Source of the DNA: Adiantum capillus-veneris | Taxonomy: Eukaryota; Streptophyta; Polypodiopsida; Polypodiales; Pteridaceae | Reading direction: 5' to 3' | Assembly: GCA_014529385.2 (NCBI GenBank) | Contig: CM043968.1 | Span: 24,988,513-25,052,512 of the forward strand | DNA length: 64,000 nt | Shown: in pieces, positions 23,650 to 35,340 of the stretch | How the letters are laid out: each line of letters opens with the position of its first letter | Numbering within the stretch: position 1 is the stretch's first letter | The notes under the pieces: generated by a model | Databases searched by the model: none | What the model was told of the DNA's origin: nothing | What the model saw: only the letters and a program-made list of their open reading frames with translations | Program-made: the position numbers and the translations under genes

Positions 23650-25764
23650 TAAGCTACCTTAGTCACCTGTCACCTTCTGCTCTCTAAAAATGTATATTCT
23701 TGATCTTAAATTCATCAAACTTAGCAATGCAATTTATCACAAATCCAACCACTCACCTGGCAAAGGGTCAGTTTCTGCACAACTTCTTGCTTTGCCGCCG
23801 CTGAATATACCTATACACAAGCGTTTAATTTCAGCAATCGAATCAAAGCATCTAATTGCCTCGGGGGGTTCACCATTCAGTACCCCCCTATATGACGCGT
23901 GTTCATGGGGTATTTGAAAACCCCTCTTTTAACATGTCAGAATGAATAAAATGACCCCTTATTTTAGGAAATTTTTCCAAAATTGAATATTAAAACCCCT
24001 TATTTTAATGTATCTCTGTTAAATTGCCTAAATTTTTTGTATTTTAAAATCCCTCCTTTCGAACTCACGTTATATATTAACATGATTACATAGTGCACCC
24101 CCTGAGCTAACCGCTAGAGGTGATTTTAGTAATGATTGGTATAACTAGAGAGTTAACCTCAACCGCTACTATATTTTATACACTTCTGATGTTCTGGATT
24201 AGGTCTGCTAATCTGGAACTGTACTTCCCTTGGATGTCGGTCAATTTACCTAAAAAAGTCTTAATTCTGTCTTTGCTCCGTCAAAAGGTCAAACAAGGTC
24301 CAAATTCACTTCTAAAAGAAGTTCTAGAATCCTTAAGTCAAATGGAACATCACTGTATAACCTCAGTCAAATTTTCTCTTCACTAAGCTCTTGTAGACAT
24401 CCTACACGTAGGATGTCTCTTGCTCTGTTTTGCCTGGCTTTTTGCACTATAGACTTCCCTTGATGTACTGAGTCCACAACTGTTTTTACTTTTTGATTTG
24501 GACACCTATAAGTTGATCAATGGATCAGAAATCTGTTCCGACAGCCTGATGTTGGTCTGACCAGTCAAATCAACTCCAATTTGGACCAAAATTGACTAGG
24601 AGGCTTGCCTCAGGCTATAGAACACCCTGCTATGCCTAGAGTCAACTTCTGGCTTCAATTTCATGCATTAGACATTCTACACGTAGCATGTCTTTTTGCT
24701 CAAAATGGCTTCAAATGCAAAGCACAGACTCTCCTTAAGGTGCTGAGTCCTTTCGTATGCTCAAATATGGGTTTGATGTGCTAAATCACCCAGAACACAT
24801 ACTAAGAGTAGGATGTCTTTCTGGCCTGTTTGACCCCAGACTTGACCCACAGCTTCCCCTTGATGTCAACAACCCAATGGTATGCTTAGATTTTGGTTTG
24901 GATTCCAAAAGTCCCCAATTTTAGCTGTTCTAGCCTTTTTCAGTCAAAAAAGCTAAAGTTTGCTTAGAACCCAATTTTCTCACCCAAATGAGATGAAACC
25001 TCTCTCAGTCATCCAATATATCATTCAGATCATGTTCATGCATTCATCCTATGGTTTTGGTCTTAAAATAATGCCTTGGCACAATTTGGGTAGGATGTCT
25101 GGCAATTTCTGTCTATCTGGCCTTATCCTGTCAAGATATGGTCAAATTTCACTTTCCAGGTGAAAATAGGGTAAAACCTACCTTCTGAACACACTGGTCA
25201 ACTCAAAATTCCAAAATTTCTACTAGATTAACCTGTAGACATCCTACGTGTAGGATGTCTCCTGGCTTAAAATGTAATTTTTTCTTGACAAAAATGCTCC
25301 TGATGCTTTGCAGCTCTATCAGAAACACTCACATCAACTTTTGGACTTCACTTCAGCTTTCAAACACACTTTTGCGTCTTTTACAACCTTGTGATGAATT
25401 TAACAAGCAAGCATACATGCACGAAGGGCTCTAGATCCTGAATCATGATGTCCTACTTACTCTACTCCTCATGTGAAATGGTGATAATGGTGTTTCGGTT
25501 GCTTCCTGGCCTCTCTGGACTCTCAAGCTCTCCTTTCACCGCTTCTACACTCAAACTCCTACTCTCTTCACCACAACTAAGGCCTAAACTACCTAAGTCT
25601 ACCTAAGTCGAAGGATCTAGGCCAGACACACGCTCCATAGACTCCCTCTAAGACCTAGAGAGTCCTCCACCCTCTGATCCTATCTAAATGTAAAACGAGA
25701 CTCTTGGCAAGCCAAAGAATCCCTATCCTCAAGGACTAGTCTTGGTCACCTACCTAGGGTTTTC
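23650..25764 (-). other. Leader of element A with palindromes
   Basis: The 2.1-kb region between PBS and gag. It is non-coding as far as can be read and matches element B's 44,466-46,450. The conserved content is the set of palindromes at 24,395-25,260 and the 150 bp next to the PBS. A long 5' leader is expected to hold RNA packaging and dimerisation signals, but none was identified by known motif. Confidence 0.75.
24395..25260 (-). repeat. 5' leader palindromes of element A
   Basis: Copies of the 24-bp palindrome start at 24,395, 24,670, 24,795 and 25,237, with a half copy (gggtaggatgtct) at about 25,089. Spacings are 275, 125 and 442 bp, matching 276, 126 and 442 in element B. Centres differ (ACACGT, ACACGT, AAGAGT, ACGTGT), so each has one or more changes from the perfect form. 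Confidence 0.88.
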
Positions 25765-25784
25765 GTCCCCAGCAGTAGCGCCAA
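25765..25784 (-). promoter_or_regulatory. Primer-binding site of element A
   Basis: On the minus strand, directly after the 5' LTR, the sequence reads TTGGCGCTACTGCTGGGGA. It is three changes from element B's TTGGCGCCGCTGCCGGGGA, a type I associate with Tat/Athila elements (reported as tRNA-Asp-like). The tRNA assignment is from memory. Confidence 0.8.
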
Positions 25785-26704
25785 TGTTGGATGGATACAC
25801 CGCGATGGATGTCAGCATAGCAAGAACTCACCCAACAAGATTTGTCAGCTAAGGACGAAGCTCGACCCACAGGCGCGTGGAAGCAATCATTAGGTGTCAA
25901 TCTACACTCGATCGACTCTCAACTAATTCCTATAGAGGTCTCTACCCAATGTCTAAGCTACAGCCTTTAGGAGTGCATAAGAGGAAACTTCCTACAACAC
26001 TTTCTAGAGCCGAATACCCATCAAACAAAATGCCACATAACTTGAAGGAGATCCTACTAACACCAATAGGTCGCTCTCCCTAAGGTCTATGAACCAAAAC
26101 CCCAACCCAAAACACCCGGTGAAAAATCACGTAGGATGTCTTGCCGAGATTTTCAGGTCATCTTTTTTGAAAACTAAAGTGCTTAATGTGTAGCTCTACT
26201 CAATGCGAAAGCATGGATATGCTGAAATGCAAAAATGGATAACGTATGCTCACCGAATCACCAGATGAAGCTCGTAGATGGAGCTCGCAAAACCGGACCA
26301 TACGCGTGCAATGTAGGTATTGGCGCGTAGCTCTCGTCAGGGATAACACACTGCACTTCTTCGCACTCGATTCCGACCATCGGTGCGCGTGTAGCGTCAA
26401 GATGAAGCTCCCACTCTCTCTCTACACAATACGCTCACTCACAGACTTCAAACTTTTTTTAAATGACAAAGGTTTTTTCATTAAGGTCAAAAAGTGGTAT
26501 AAATACCTTACAATCTCAAACCCTAATGTTCCAATTTAACCATCTACTCAATCTAAATGTCAAAACTAGATACAATCTGGAAACTTCTGTAAGCCCCAAT
26601 ATTTACAAAGGTGAAATGTCGGGTTTTCTCAATAAATGAATAATTACAAAAAATAATAATCCACCGAGCAGTCATTTTCCATAGGGTGTGTCCAGCTTCT
26701 AACA
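25785..26704 (-). repeat. 5' LTR of element A
   Basis: The 920-bp partner of the LTR at 11,835-12,751, with matching TG...CA ends and the second GGGGT target duplication outside it. A half palindrome CGTAGGATGTCT is kept at 26,130-26,141. A TATTTATA-type box on the minus strand near 26,495-26,505 is a reasonable core promoter candidate. Confidence 0.93.
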
Positions 26705-26709
26705 GGGGT
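26705..26709. repeat. Right target-site duplication GGGGT of element A
   Basis: Exact partner of 11,830-11,834. The undisturbed target would have read gatgattggggt followed by tttctcgtaac. Confidence 0.9.
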
Positions 26710-27589
26710 TTTCTCGTAACTATCAATCTTTCTTTCTTTGTGGTGGTGATCTTGATGCCATGGCTCCGTTTGAGCATGGCTTTCTCATTAATTTTTTTCT
26801 TTTAATTCATATTTCACTCACTGTTTGTGAGTTTTTGAAAAAAGAGACGTGCTACTCTATATGGTTGACTAGATAAGAGGAGGAAATGGTTGAGGATTGA
26901 AGCTTTGGATTTAAGTACTATGTTGGATATCCCTTAACCCAAAATTGACAAGGAAAGGGTTGGTATACTTAATGATTATCATTGTATCACATGTACTTAT
27001 CTTTTCGTCTTTGTTGGCTTGGATTAATGCTTGCTCAAACTTACTCGCTCGGGGTTTGGGATTCCTCTCAAGAGTAAAACAACTAAAAGATAATCACTAT
27101 CTAGCGGTAGAGGGTCCACACAAATAAAAAATATTGAAACTAGCTAGAGGTCATATAAATATGATTTTAGGCCTTGACATGTGTAATGCTAAAGAAGAAG
27201 AAAGATTCATAAATGAATGAAATGAATTAAATGAATTAAATGAATTCATTAGACATCTTAAGACTTCTCAAACTACTAGGAACCAAAACCTAAAAAAATA
27301 TGGTCTTTAAGATTTGTTGAAAGAGATGAAAGTTTTGGCATCCATCACAAATCCAAGAGGTATCTGATACAACTGGAGTGAGTGGAAGAAGATATACAAC
27401 CATATTCTCAAGAATTTGGTTTCAAGTTTTAAAATACCCCCGGAGCAATCACTTTCAAAATGTGTATCATATCAAGTGAGTTAACTAGAGATGATTATTA
27501 ATACTCCAATATGTATACTTTTATGTATACATTAGAGAGGGTAGGGATTTTTTAAATAGGCACACAATGTAAATATGACAAACACACAT
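26710..27589. other. AT-rich sequence, nothing recognised
   Basis: Continues the sequence interrupted by element A. A short gaatgaaatgaattaaatgaattaaatgaattca-like tandem run is visible at about 27,212-27,248. No gene or transposon end was recognised. Confidence 0.4.
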
Positions 27590-28540
27590 ACACACACATA
27601 TGGTTGATTATGGCGTGTTGCTATTTCCCTGGTATAATTTTGTTGTGATTGTTGGCCTGGGGTACCTTTAGTGAATAGCTTGCTTAAATTCACTAAGTAT
27701 TGTATATACTGGTACTAGTAATGGTACTCATTGGCACTACTGGATTATATTGGTACTGGTACTGGTACTGGCACTCTACACTAATGATACTGGTATTGTT
27801 ATACTGCTATACTAGTACTGGTAGTTATGGGTATTGGTATTGTATATACTTGTACTGGTATTGGTACTTACTGATACTCCTTGACTATACTGGTACTGGT
27901 ACTGGTACACACATACACACACGTAGCTGGTTATTACCTGGTACAATTCTCTAGAGCTGTTGGCCTGGGGTATCTTTGGTACTAACTGGTACTACTGGCC
28001 TATACTGGTATTGGTAATGGTACTGTACACTACGGATACTGAAACTACTATACTAGTATTGATACTGATTGGTTGTATTGGTATTGTATATACTGATACT
28101 AGTACACACACACACACATGGCTGGTTATTGCGTGTTTCCATTTCTCTGGTATAATTTTCTAGAATTGTTAGGCCTGGGGGACCATTGGTACTGACTGGT
28201 ACTACTGGACTATACTGCTACTGGTAATGGCACTATACACTACAGATACTGATACTGGACTATAGTTACTAGTAATGGCACTATACACTACAGATACTGA
28301 TATTTCTATACTTGCACTGGTTGTACTAGTTGTACAGGTATTGGTACTTACTAGTACTACTGGACCATATTGGTATTGGTACTGGTACACACGCACACAC
28401 ACACACACACACACTCATATGGCTAGTTTTTACGTGTTGCCATTTTCCTGGTATCATTCACTGGAACTGTTGGCCTGGGGTACCTTTGGTGTATAACTGG
28501 CTTAAATTCACTAGAAAATATTTTTTAAGGTGGTACCTCA
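27590..28540. repeat. Complex tandem array rich in TACTGG words
   Basis: Four diverged units each start near an (AC)n run, continue with a tggtt...ctggtat(a/c)att module and the marker ttggcctgggg (27,652; 27,960; 28,169; 28,470), then carry many TACTGG/TATTGG words. Unit lengths are about 308, 209 and 301 bp. Within units, phrases such as ctatacactacagatactgat are repeated again. The Tyr-Trp repeat translations are artefacts of the hexanucleotide words. Confidence 0.85.
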
Positions 28541-28656
28541 ATGGTACCTAACCCTTAGTTATTAAAGGGTTTATGGACGGGCTACCCGGCTCTGTAAATG
28601 ATGTCGTCTTCTGCTTAATAGCGAGGTGGATCCCTCTTGAGAGATTTGCAATACTG

Positions 28657-28673
28657 CTCTCTCTCTCTCTCTA

Positions 28674-28718
<45 letters not shown>
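28657..28718. repeat. Compound (CT)n-(GT)n microsatellite
   Basis: About eight CT units, atct, then about 21 GT units. The same CT-then-GT compound form is found at 41,938-41,994, and in reverse complement at 10,475-10,593. Confidence 0.95.
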
Positions 28719-28720
<2 letters not shown>

Positions 28721-29519
28721 AAAGCGGTGTTGCTACACCATCCCCCTCTTAAAGCCGAGCCGGCCATACGGCTAAGAAGGAAGGTGGCCACTTGCTCCAA
28801 ACCCTATAAAAGGGTGAGCTTTACATGATCACTTAGCATTGGTAGTGTGTGTGTTTGGGAGAAGTGTCTGTACACTAGGACTGTGAGGATTTTACCTGCA
28901 AAGGGGTATGTTAAGTGTCGGATCTATGGCAAAGGGCAAGGTAAACAAGTTATTGTGGAGTTGGCTGCTCCAACTCATTCTCAGGTGACTTTTGGCATTG
29001 AAATGGATTGTTGTCTGAACTATTTGATGGTTGTGAGTATTCCTCATGCATATGCCGGTAGAGGCACTTGAATAGATTCTTCTACTGAACTTTATCTCAT
29101 GAGAGCTTGTAAAGCACAAGGGGCTTCATATGGTTTTCCCCTTGTATATGATTTCATCTTTGAATATACGATTAAGCTTTACCTTTCTTATAATTTATCT
29201 TTGAAAGCAATCTAGTTGGGTGACATCTATAACATGTGGGATACCCATGCATCACCTGCATACGGTACCAATGCTAACTAAACAGTGTTTTGTTTCCATG
29301 GATGCAGGTGAGGGTTACCTTTTCAACTATGGTTTTCAAAGTTCCTTGGCTTGAAGATGACGTACTATCATATCTTTTGGCCCTTGATTTTAGCACTTGT
29401 GTATAAAGATTGTTCTGTACTATGATTGGGAATTATACCACCTTTTCATTGACATAGTTTCTAGTGTCTTTTGTAATTTGAAAGGATTCTTTGGTGTATA
29501 TGTTATATTGTTATAGGAA
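28719..29519. other. Intergenic sequence with one short open frame
   Basis: A 74-codon plus-strand frame at 28,847-29,071 contains no recognised motif; its Lys/Gly-rich middle (KCRIYGKGQGKQVIVEL) could be chance. Nothing else of note. Confidence 0.3.
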
Positions 29520-29531
29520 CACACACACACA

Positions 29532-29575
<44 letters not shown>
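29520..29575. repeat. CA microsatellite
   Basis: A (CA)n run of about 28 units interrupted once by catacac. Confidence 0.95.
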
Positions 29576-29577
<2 letters not shown>

Positions 29578-30922
29578 CTTAATTAATAATCTCTTGAATG
29601 CAAGTGGTATAGGGAGCTTTGATAAGTGACTACTCTAGGTTGAAATAGTACAAAATAAAAATATTTGGGTTGCGTAGGCCTCACAATGTAGGAAAAGTTA
29701 AAATACCAAAAAAATGTCACAAGGCCCCATCAAGCATGCAGCATTGGACCAACGCAGGGGTGCAATAAAGTTTGAGATGGACTCAATGCCAATAACTCCT
29801 CCATGTTTGTAGATTTACTTTGATTAAAGTTAGGCATGGGAAACATCTCTTTAAAAGAAATTATAGTGTGAAAGGATCTTTTAAAATCAAGCCCTTATAG
29901 ATATAAGGTCCACTTACTTTTCATTTTTTTATTCTCTCAATATCACAAGTGAGCTCCCATGACACATCGTGGCATGCACAAAAAAAACCGCCAAAGAGTA
30001 TCCGCTTGCCAACATAAATACTCTCCAAGGTTGCGAGAATCTAGCCTGGGTGAGAAACACGCATAAATGCCCACAAACATCAGGGCGTTCACGATGCTTC
30101 TCTAGCTCTTGGCAAGGTGGTTGAGGAGAGGGCTCATCATGGTAAGTGTAGGAGGGATTGCGAGCACAAGTCAAACATACAAACAATAAGTCAAAGATAG
30201 AACCGCCATGGCAACGTGCTCAGATACCACACACACACCGAGTACCAGTGAAAGAAAAGACATTGCCTTATGGAATGTGAGCTCTCCCTACATAGCAAGA
30301 TCGATAGGCAAGAGTAACGAGAATGACGAGGAGCTGGTGGAGGTGACATCACCGATAGCAAAGCATGTAAACCATCACAAATCTAAGTTTTTTAAGAAGC
30401 CTAAGCACCACCCATCAGGCAATGTGCAAGTGTACCCGCACCCCGCCCCCTCCCTTCCTCGATAACCCTTGCGCCGTCACAAGGTCACAAGGACATTTGC
30501 AAAAATCAAGCACTATCAAAAGACCATAGAGTTTCTCATTGTTCAATCCCCCTTAATTTACGGCAATCAATATCAAATGTAGGTGAAAGCACTAGAGGCC
30601 ATTCAAGAAGATGCTAAAGCACACACAATTTATGTGCTTGGGGACACCAACCCGTGTGCATAACATGCCAAGAGAGTGACAATACAACTAAAGGATACGA
30701 ACCTTGCATGCCATTTTAGGTGAGACTTTAAGCAATACGTAAAGTGTAAAATATCTTTTTCTATTTACATCCCAACTTTTGTAGTGATACAATAGAAACT
30801 CTCTTTTTGTACCCCCAACCATTAATGCAACAGAATCGAATTTGTCTTTTCAATGTGCAAATTCATTCAAGTTTACGATTCAATCTTATGTTTTCTATGT
30901 CTTGTTGTGCAAGTTTTGGTAG
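29576..30922. other. Intergenic sequence, unclassified short ORFs
   Basis: Two 85-codon frames on opposite strands (29,929-30,186 minus; 30,208-30,465 plus) show no known motif. Between about 30,575 and 30,665 a plus frame reads EAIQEDAKAHTIYVLGDTNP, protein-like but isolated. None is supported well enough to call a gene. Confidence 0.3.
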
Positions 30923-31204
30923 CCGGTGTTCCATTAGAGAGGTGGGTTGCACACTCAAAATTTATTGAAACTTATGCTCCCTTGGCCTCCTGAAGGGTAG
31001 ACGAGTGCATGTAGGGGCCAAAAACCTTGGCGACAAGGGTGCATAGATAAGCCAAATAGAGACCTTGTTTGGTTGATATTTGAACCCTTGTGGAAAGGGC
31101 TTTTTTGCCCCTACATGCACTCTTGTACCCCTTAGGAGTCCAAGGGAGTAAGAATTTTAATGATTTTTGAGTGTTTGCACACCCACCCCCTAGTGCAACA
31201 CCGG
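30923..31204. mobile_element. Foldback (MITE-like) inverted-repeat element, about 282 bp
   Basis: The left arm (30,923 to about 31,025) is the reverse complement, with mismatches, of the right arm (about 31,105-31,204). Matching features are the ends ccggtgtt / aacaccgg, the words gtgggttgcacactcaaaa / ttttgagtgtttgcacaccc, and gtgcatgtaggggc / gcccctacatgcac. About 80 bp of loop remain. No ORF is inside. Non-autonomous DNA transposons of the MITE kind have this form; flanking target duplication was not clear. Confidence 0.7.
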
Positions 31205-31837
31205 TCTCTCCAATAGACCTACAAAGGAAAACTCAAATAATTTTTCAATAGAAAAGTTAACACTATGAATATAATGAAACATAAATACAATAGAACACAA
31301 GATAGAAAGATAATTCATTGGATTTCATTAATACGTAAAGTAGGGAAATTACATCATTCATGGGTGTGTCCAAAATTAACTTTGTCATGCATTGTCATCT
31401 CTTGTGCATTGGGAAACTTGCCAAGTACTACAGTATGTGCTATTGCCTCATGGTATCTAGATCCGATAGAGTCATGTATCCCTATTTGAGCCATGAAATC
31501 CATCCCCAAATGCAGCAGATGCTAGTGATCTATGCACAAGGAACACTACATGGGCAGTTTGGGAAATGGTGCTAAGGCACAAGATCTTACTTAAGGCCTT
31601 CAATGACCACATCATGAAGTGACCTTGGGGAGTGAAATCATTGTGCAAAATGGAAACATCGCCAGGTAATTGTCCAATGTAGTGTACAAGGGAGGGCTAT
31701 GGTCCTAAGGTTGTCCCTGATTCCTATCGGTCCATGCTGCAAACTCGTCAAGCTCTAGTATATCCTATCACAAACCAAGTATGTGTTAGAAAATAAAAAA
31801 AGCATCATGAAAACACAACTCAAGGTTTTAACTCTTG
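31205..31837. other. Intergenic sequence, nothing recognised
   Basis: Short plus-strand frames at 31,265-31,575 overlap each other without known motifs. No RNA gene was seen. Confidence 0.3.
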
Positions 31838-32100
31838 ATCCTTGTCCTCTTCCTCCCTATTCTCGTTGATATCCAAGTCAATGCATGACTTGGACACATC
31901 CACAATCTTGGGCTCGTTATAAGGCAAAGACCGCACTGGCATAGGCCTCCTAAAAGCCACAACCTTTGCTTGCTTAGCTTGAAAATCATCCTCCAAGAAA
32001 CATTCACTTTCTTGGCTTGAAAATCCTCCAACATGTCCAGTTTCTCCACTTTCTAAACCTCCTCACAAACAAGTGCAATAGGACTCGTCGAGGGGTAGGA
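31838..32100 (-). pseudogene. Unclassified coding remnant, C-terminal end
   Basis: Minus-strand reading gives a protein-like stretch in two phases: EKLDMLEDFQAKKVNVS, then after a shift DDFQAKQAKVVAFRRPMPVR and an acidic tail ending at a TGA near 31,833. The repeated DFQAK word suggests an internal duplication. I do not recognise the family. The sharp contrast with random sequence makes a decayed gene likely. Confidence 0.3.
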
Positions 32101-32410
32101 GCTTGGTCTCAAGGGCATCTGGAGTTGAGTTGAGGGGGAACTTGGCACTATTGCACAATATACTCTAGGCACTTATCATGCATTGGCCAAAGGCTTCTTT
32201 TAAATAATGTAAAGGAACAAATTCATCCCCATTCACCACCACCACTAACAACAACGGACTAATTTCCACAATGGACAGATTTCCACAACGGAGATGGCCT
32301 TGTCCGACAAACAAACATCCTCTAGAGGGGTGCTAGTGATAACCTCGGTTAGTGGTCTTTGCACTATGTCCTCAAGTCCCATGGGATACTATAGTAAAAG
32401 TATGTGGCTC

Positions 32411-32843
32411 TTGGCGCTAGGGTCCATGGGGATACCCTGCGGCTCCTTGACATCCTTGAGCAAGGTACCAATCTGCAGGTGTGGTAGTCTCACCTCCTCC
32501 AATTTGTGTTCCTCACTAAAAAGAAAGATGAATGCAATTTGAGAGAGGTACTCCTACCCCAATTTGAACTTATTTAGCACCAACATTCCTGTAGTCTTCT
32601 CATCAAGGAAATGCCCTGCACCAACAGAAATTCTTGGCACTAGGGTTCATGGTGATACCCTGGGACTCCTTGCCATCCTTGAGCGAGGTACCAATCTGCA
32701 GGTATGGTTGTCTCACCTCCTCTGAATCGGGGTTCAAGGAAGATGAATGTGGCAATTTGAGAGAGGTATTCCTACCCCAATTTGAACTTCTTTAGCACCA
32801 ACACCCCTGTAGTTTGATCGTCAAGGAAATGCCCTGCACCAAC
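32411..32843. repeat. Tandem duplication, about 215-223 bp
   Basis: Copy 1 (32,411-32,625) and copy 2 (32,634-32,843) share ttggc(g/a)ctagggt, gaggtaccaatctgcaggt, gaatttgagagaggta(c/t)tcctacccc and atgccctgcaccaac. It lies within a set of minus-strand coding remnants; the second copy feeds into the frame ending at 32,792. Confidence 0.88.
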
Positions 32844-33064
32844 GGCAATTCGTAAAACCGTCTCAACCGCTTGGCAAATGAACGATCTCCTTTGTGAATG
32901 AATCGCAAGAGGCTGCAAGGAACCCATATCCTCACATGTGGTGGGATAGCCATTTCATATTTCATGATGTGCTTCTCCATGAATGCCACAATCTTTGCAA
33001 ATGCATCAATGTGGAGATCAATTATGGTGGCAAGGTTGGGGAGAAGAGTGAAAAGCATGTGCAA
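32792..33064 (-). pseudogene. Unclassified coding remnant
   Basis: A 90-codon minus-strand frame with well-mixed amino acids (HIMKYEMAIPPHVRIWVPCS, RFIHKGDRSFAKRLRRFYEL). It may belong with the remnants at 31,838-32,100 as one decayed gene interrupted by the tandem duplication. An upstream minus frame around 33,145 begins MEAFISSASASLPTPTPLSQ, the Ser/Thr-rich style of organelle transit peptides, but stops soon. Function unknown. Confidence 0.3.
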
Positions 33065-33603
33065 CCCTAGATTTGTTTTGTATTTGGTATCTGTGATAGA
33101 GGGGTGGGTGTGGGTAGAGAGGCACTTGCAGAGGAAATGAATGCTTCCATATTTGGGTTTGAGAGAAAGCAGACAGTGGAAGAGCTCAAGAGTTGTGAAA
33201 GTGAAAACTGTAAATGAGTTATTAAACCCCCCTTTTATTCTGTTGGGTTTTTAAGAAAAGGACAATTTTCTAAAATTAGCTTTTAGAAAATTTCCATTTT
33301 TAAGTGGGTAGCCAGTCCACACAGTGAAACTTTTATACGAAGATTTGTATAGATTACAATAAAATAGAACTCAAATGAATTGCACATGCGACAATTATAG
33401 CTCACTAGAAAATCATATGATAAATCTAAAATGTGCCAAATTTGGCATGTTGATTACAAAGAGGAATTTGTTCAAAAACATAAGAGTAATAATGCTATTA
33501 TAGTGATAGAATAGTTCCATCCTCACCTCAATCCTCTAGACCTTCATTTTGTCTTCAATTCTCTTTCCAATCTGCAAATATTCAACATAAAGTGAGCCAA
33601 TGA

Positions 33604-34713
33604 CTATAAGACTTTGTAGCAATAAGTGCACCTGAGTGAAAACATCCTCACCTTGTGACATTGGAGATAAAATATAGTTTCTTGAAGGTCGTCAAAGCCC
33701 ATGATGGCTAAATGTTCTCGTATGTTGCTGAGAGTCCAATGCTTATTCACTTGAACAATTTCCAAAATCTCATTGAGCATCTTCACTGTAATTTCAAAGG
33801 AAGTAATAGCTCCTTCAACACACTGTAAGGGAATCCAAACCCCAAGTTTTCACGTCCAATGATTGTAGTAAAATTGTATGTACAATGCGTTGTAGGATTT
33901 AAATAGCACATCCCGATATCTGATGCTCCAACTCAACAATGATATTTATCTCCATTGTGCATGCCCTCCACAAAACCCCAATTCTCTTCTATTAAACTCC
34001 CCAAATCCTCATAGTTCACATCTTTGCATACAAACATAGTGGTAGTCTCCACAAATGCAAGCTTTTTAAATATATGCACAAAACAATGAACATGAAAACA
34101 CCAACTCAAGCCCACCGATATAGAAGCTTTAGTATATTTCAAAGAGTTTTGCACATCTACAACCACCTTTTGCTCCAAAGATGCTATCGACCAAAAATAT
34201 AGTTGTGGCCACCCCAAACTTAATAAATAAGATACTTTGATGGGCTCAAGCTTCCCATAACCATGCATAGTAGTAGGTACAATATAAGAGTGTGAGATGA
34301 GAAAATTCTACTTTGAACCAAGTTGGATGGAGAAAGGTGTGAGTAGAAGAAAATTCTTTTTTGAACCAACTTGGTTGGAGAAAGGTGTACACAAAATATT
34401 GCTTCAATATTTGCATGTACGGCCTTAAATGTGCCGGAAAGGCTATGAAGTGGCCGCTTCTCTACTAATGTAGATGGAAATATGACTACAGTAGCAAGAA
34501 AACATATAATTATGCGGCCCAAAAAACTTTCCAATTGTGCCTCCAAACATGTTGTACAATGGCTATGGTTCCCTTGTCCTTGCAATTCATGAAGCTAATG
34601 AGCTTACCTTTCCAATAATAGTCCAAGTTTCCATGGTTTTGAACATGGTGAGGGCCAATAGTAACAGATGGTTGTATGTATACCCAAGCACCTTTGATGA
34701 AATTTTGTGACAT
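33604..34713 (-). pseudogene. Unclassified minus-strand coding remnants
   Basis: Four minus-strand frames follow one another: 34,713-34,510 (KGAWVYIQPSVTIGPHHVQ), 34,585-34,220, 34,268-33,933 (WFHVHCFVH-like hydrophobic part and an acidic C-terminus) and 33,786-33,604. Composition is protein-like, but phases change and no family was recognised. They could be pieces of a single decayed gene or of an unknown transposon. Confidence 0.25.
34296..34389. repeat. Tandem duplication, 48-bp unit
   Basis: Copies near 34,296 and 34,344 share gaaaattct.ctttgaacca and ggagaaaggtgt. The 48-bp unit preserves reading phase and gives a 16-residue repeat on the minus strand (LSPTKLVQKRIFF / LSPSNLVQSRIFS). 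Confidence 0.8.
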
Positions 34714-35136
34714 CCACTCATCATCTACATCTCATGTTGTCGCATAAAATTCCAATGACCTCATTCTTTGGCTGCTTTTGGGAAGTAGAGCTTGCCATGT
34801 GTGACTAACAAAAATTAAGCAAAAGAGGAGGACCTTGTTTAGTTTTCCAGGAGGGTAGGTGGAAGGAGGGGGATTAGCTTTCCTAATGTGGCAAGAGAAG
34901 GGGAAAGAGCTTGGTTGGTGCTGCAATGGAGGTAGGAGAAGGTGGATGTCCTTTCTTGGTGTGGCGGGAGGGAGATGAAAGGGATAGGAGCTTGCTTGTT
35001 TGGTGCAGCAATGGAGGTGGGAGTCGGCTAGTAGAGACTAAGAGTTGGAGCAAAAGGTTAATGTGATGGTTGCATCACTGAGGGCTTGGAAATTGGGTTC
35101 TAGAGAGAGAAAATCACTTTTTAGCTATAGGATAGG

Positions 35137-35174
35137 TTTTTTTTTTTTTTTTTTTGGAGGGGGGGGGGGGGGGG
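35137..35174. repeat. Poly-T then poly-G tract
   Basis: Nineteen T followed by ggagg and a G run. Could be a reverse-oriented poly-A remnant of a retroposed sequence, but no retroposon body was recognised next to it. Confidence 0.85.
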
Positions 35175-35340
35175 AGAATAGAAAATGATGTTTTGAAAAT
35201 TTTGAAAAGAAAAATCAAATTGTGAGGATTTGGGTGCACGCTTTTTACTTTTAGAGGTCAAGAAATGCATTTTTTACCACAAAATAGAGTTGAGTGGTTT
35301 TAAGAGGAAAAATTTGAGTGAGATTCCAAATTTTGTAGTG

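Larger units (their letters stand above)
11835..26704 (-). mobile_element. Element A: Ty3/gypsy LTR retrotransposon, minus strand, defective
   Basis: A 14.87-kb element bounded by two LTRs of about 917 and 920 bp with TG...CA ends and a GGGGT duplication. In its own orientation it reads 5' LTR, PBS, palindrome-bearing leader, gag, protease, RT (truncated), an inverted block, a 285-bp palindrome array, a long env-position ORF, PPT and 3' LTR. RNase H, integrase and the second protease seen in element B are missing, lost at a junction at 17,823/17,824. The LTRs differ at about one base in ten over a 240-bp stretch compared by eye, so the insertion is old. The zinc knuckles and PBS fit the Tat/Athila side of Ty3/gypsy. 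Confidence 0.92.

Noticed and set aside
27700-28163. Tyr-Trp-rich ORFs
   Set aside because: They are produced by TACTGG/TATTGG minisatellite words.
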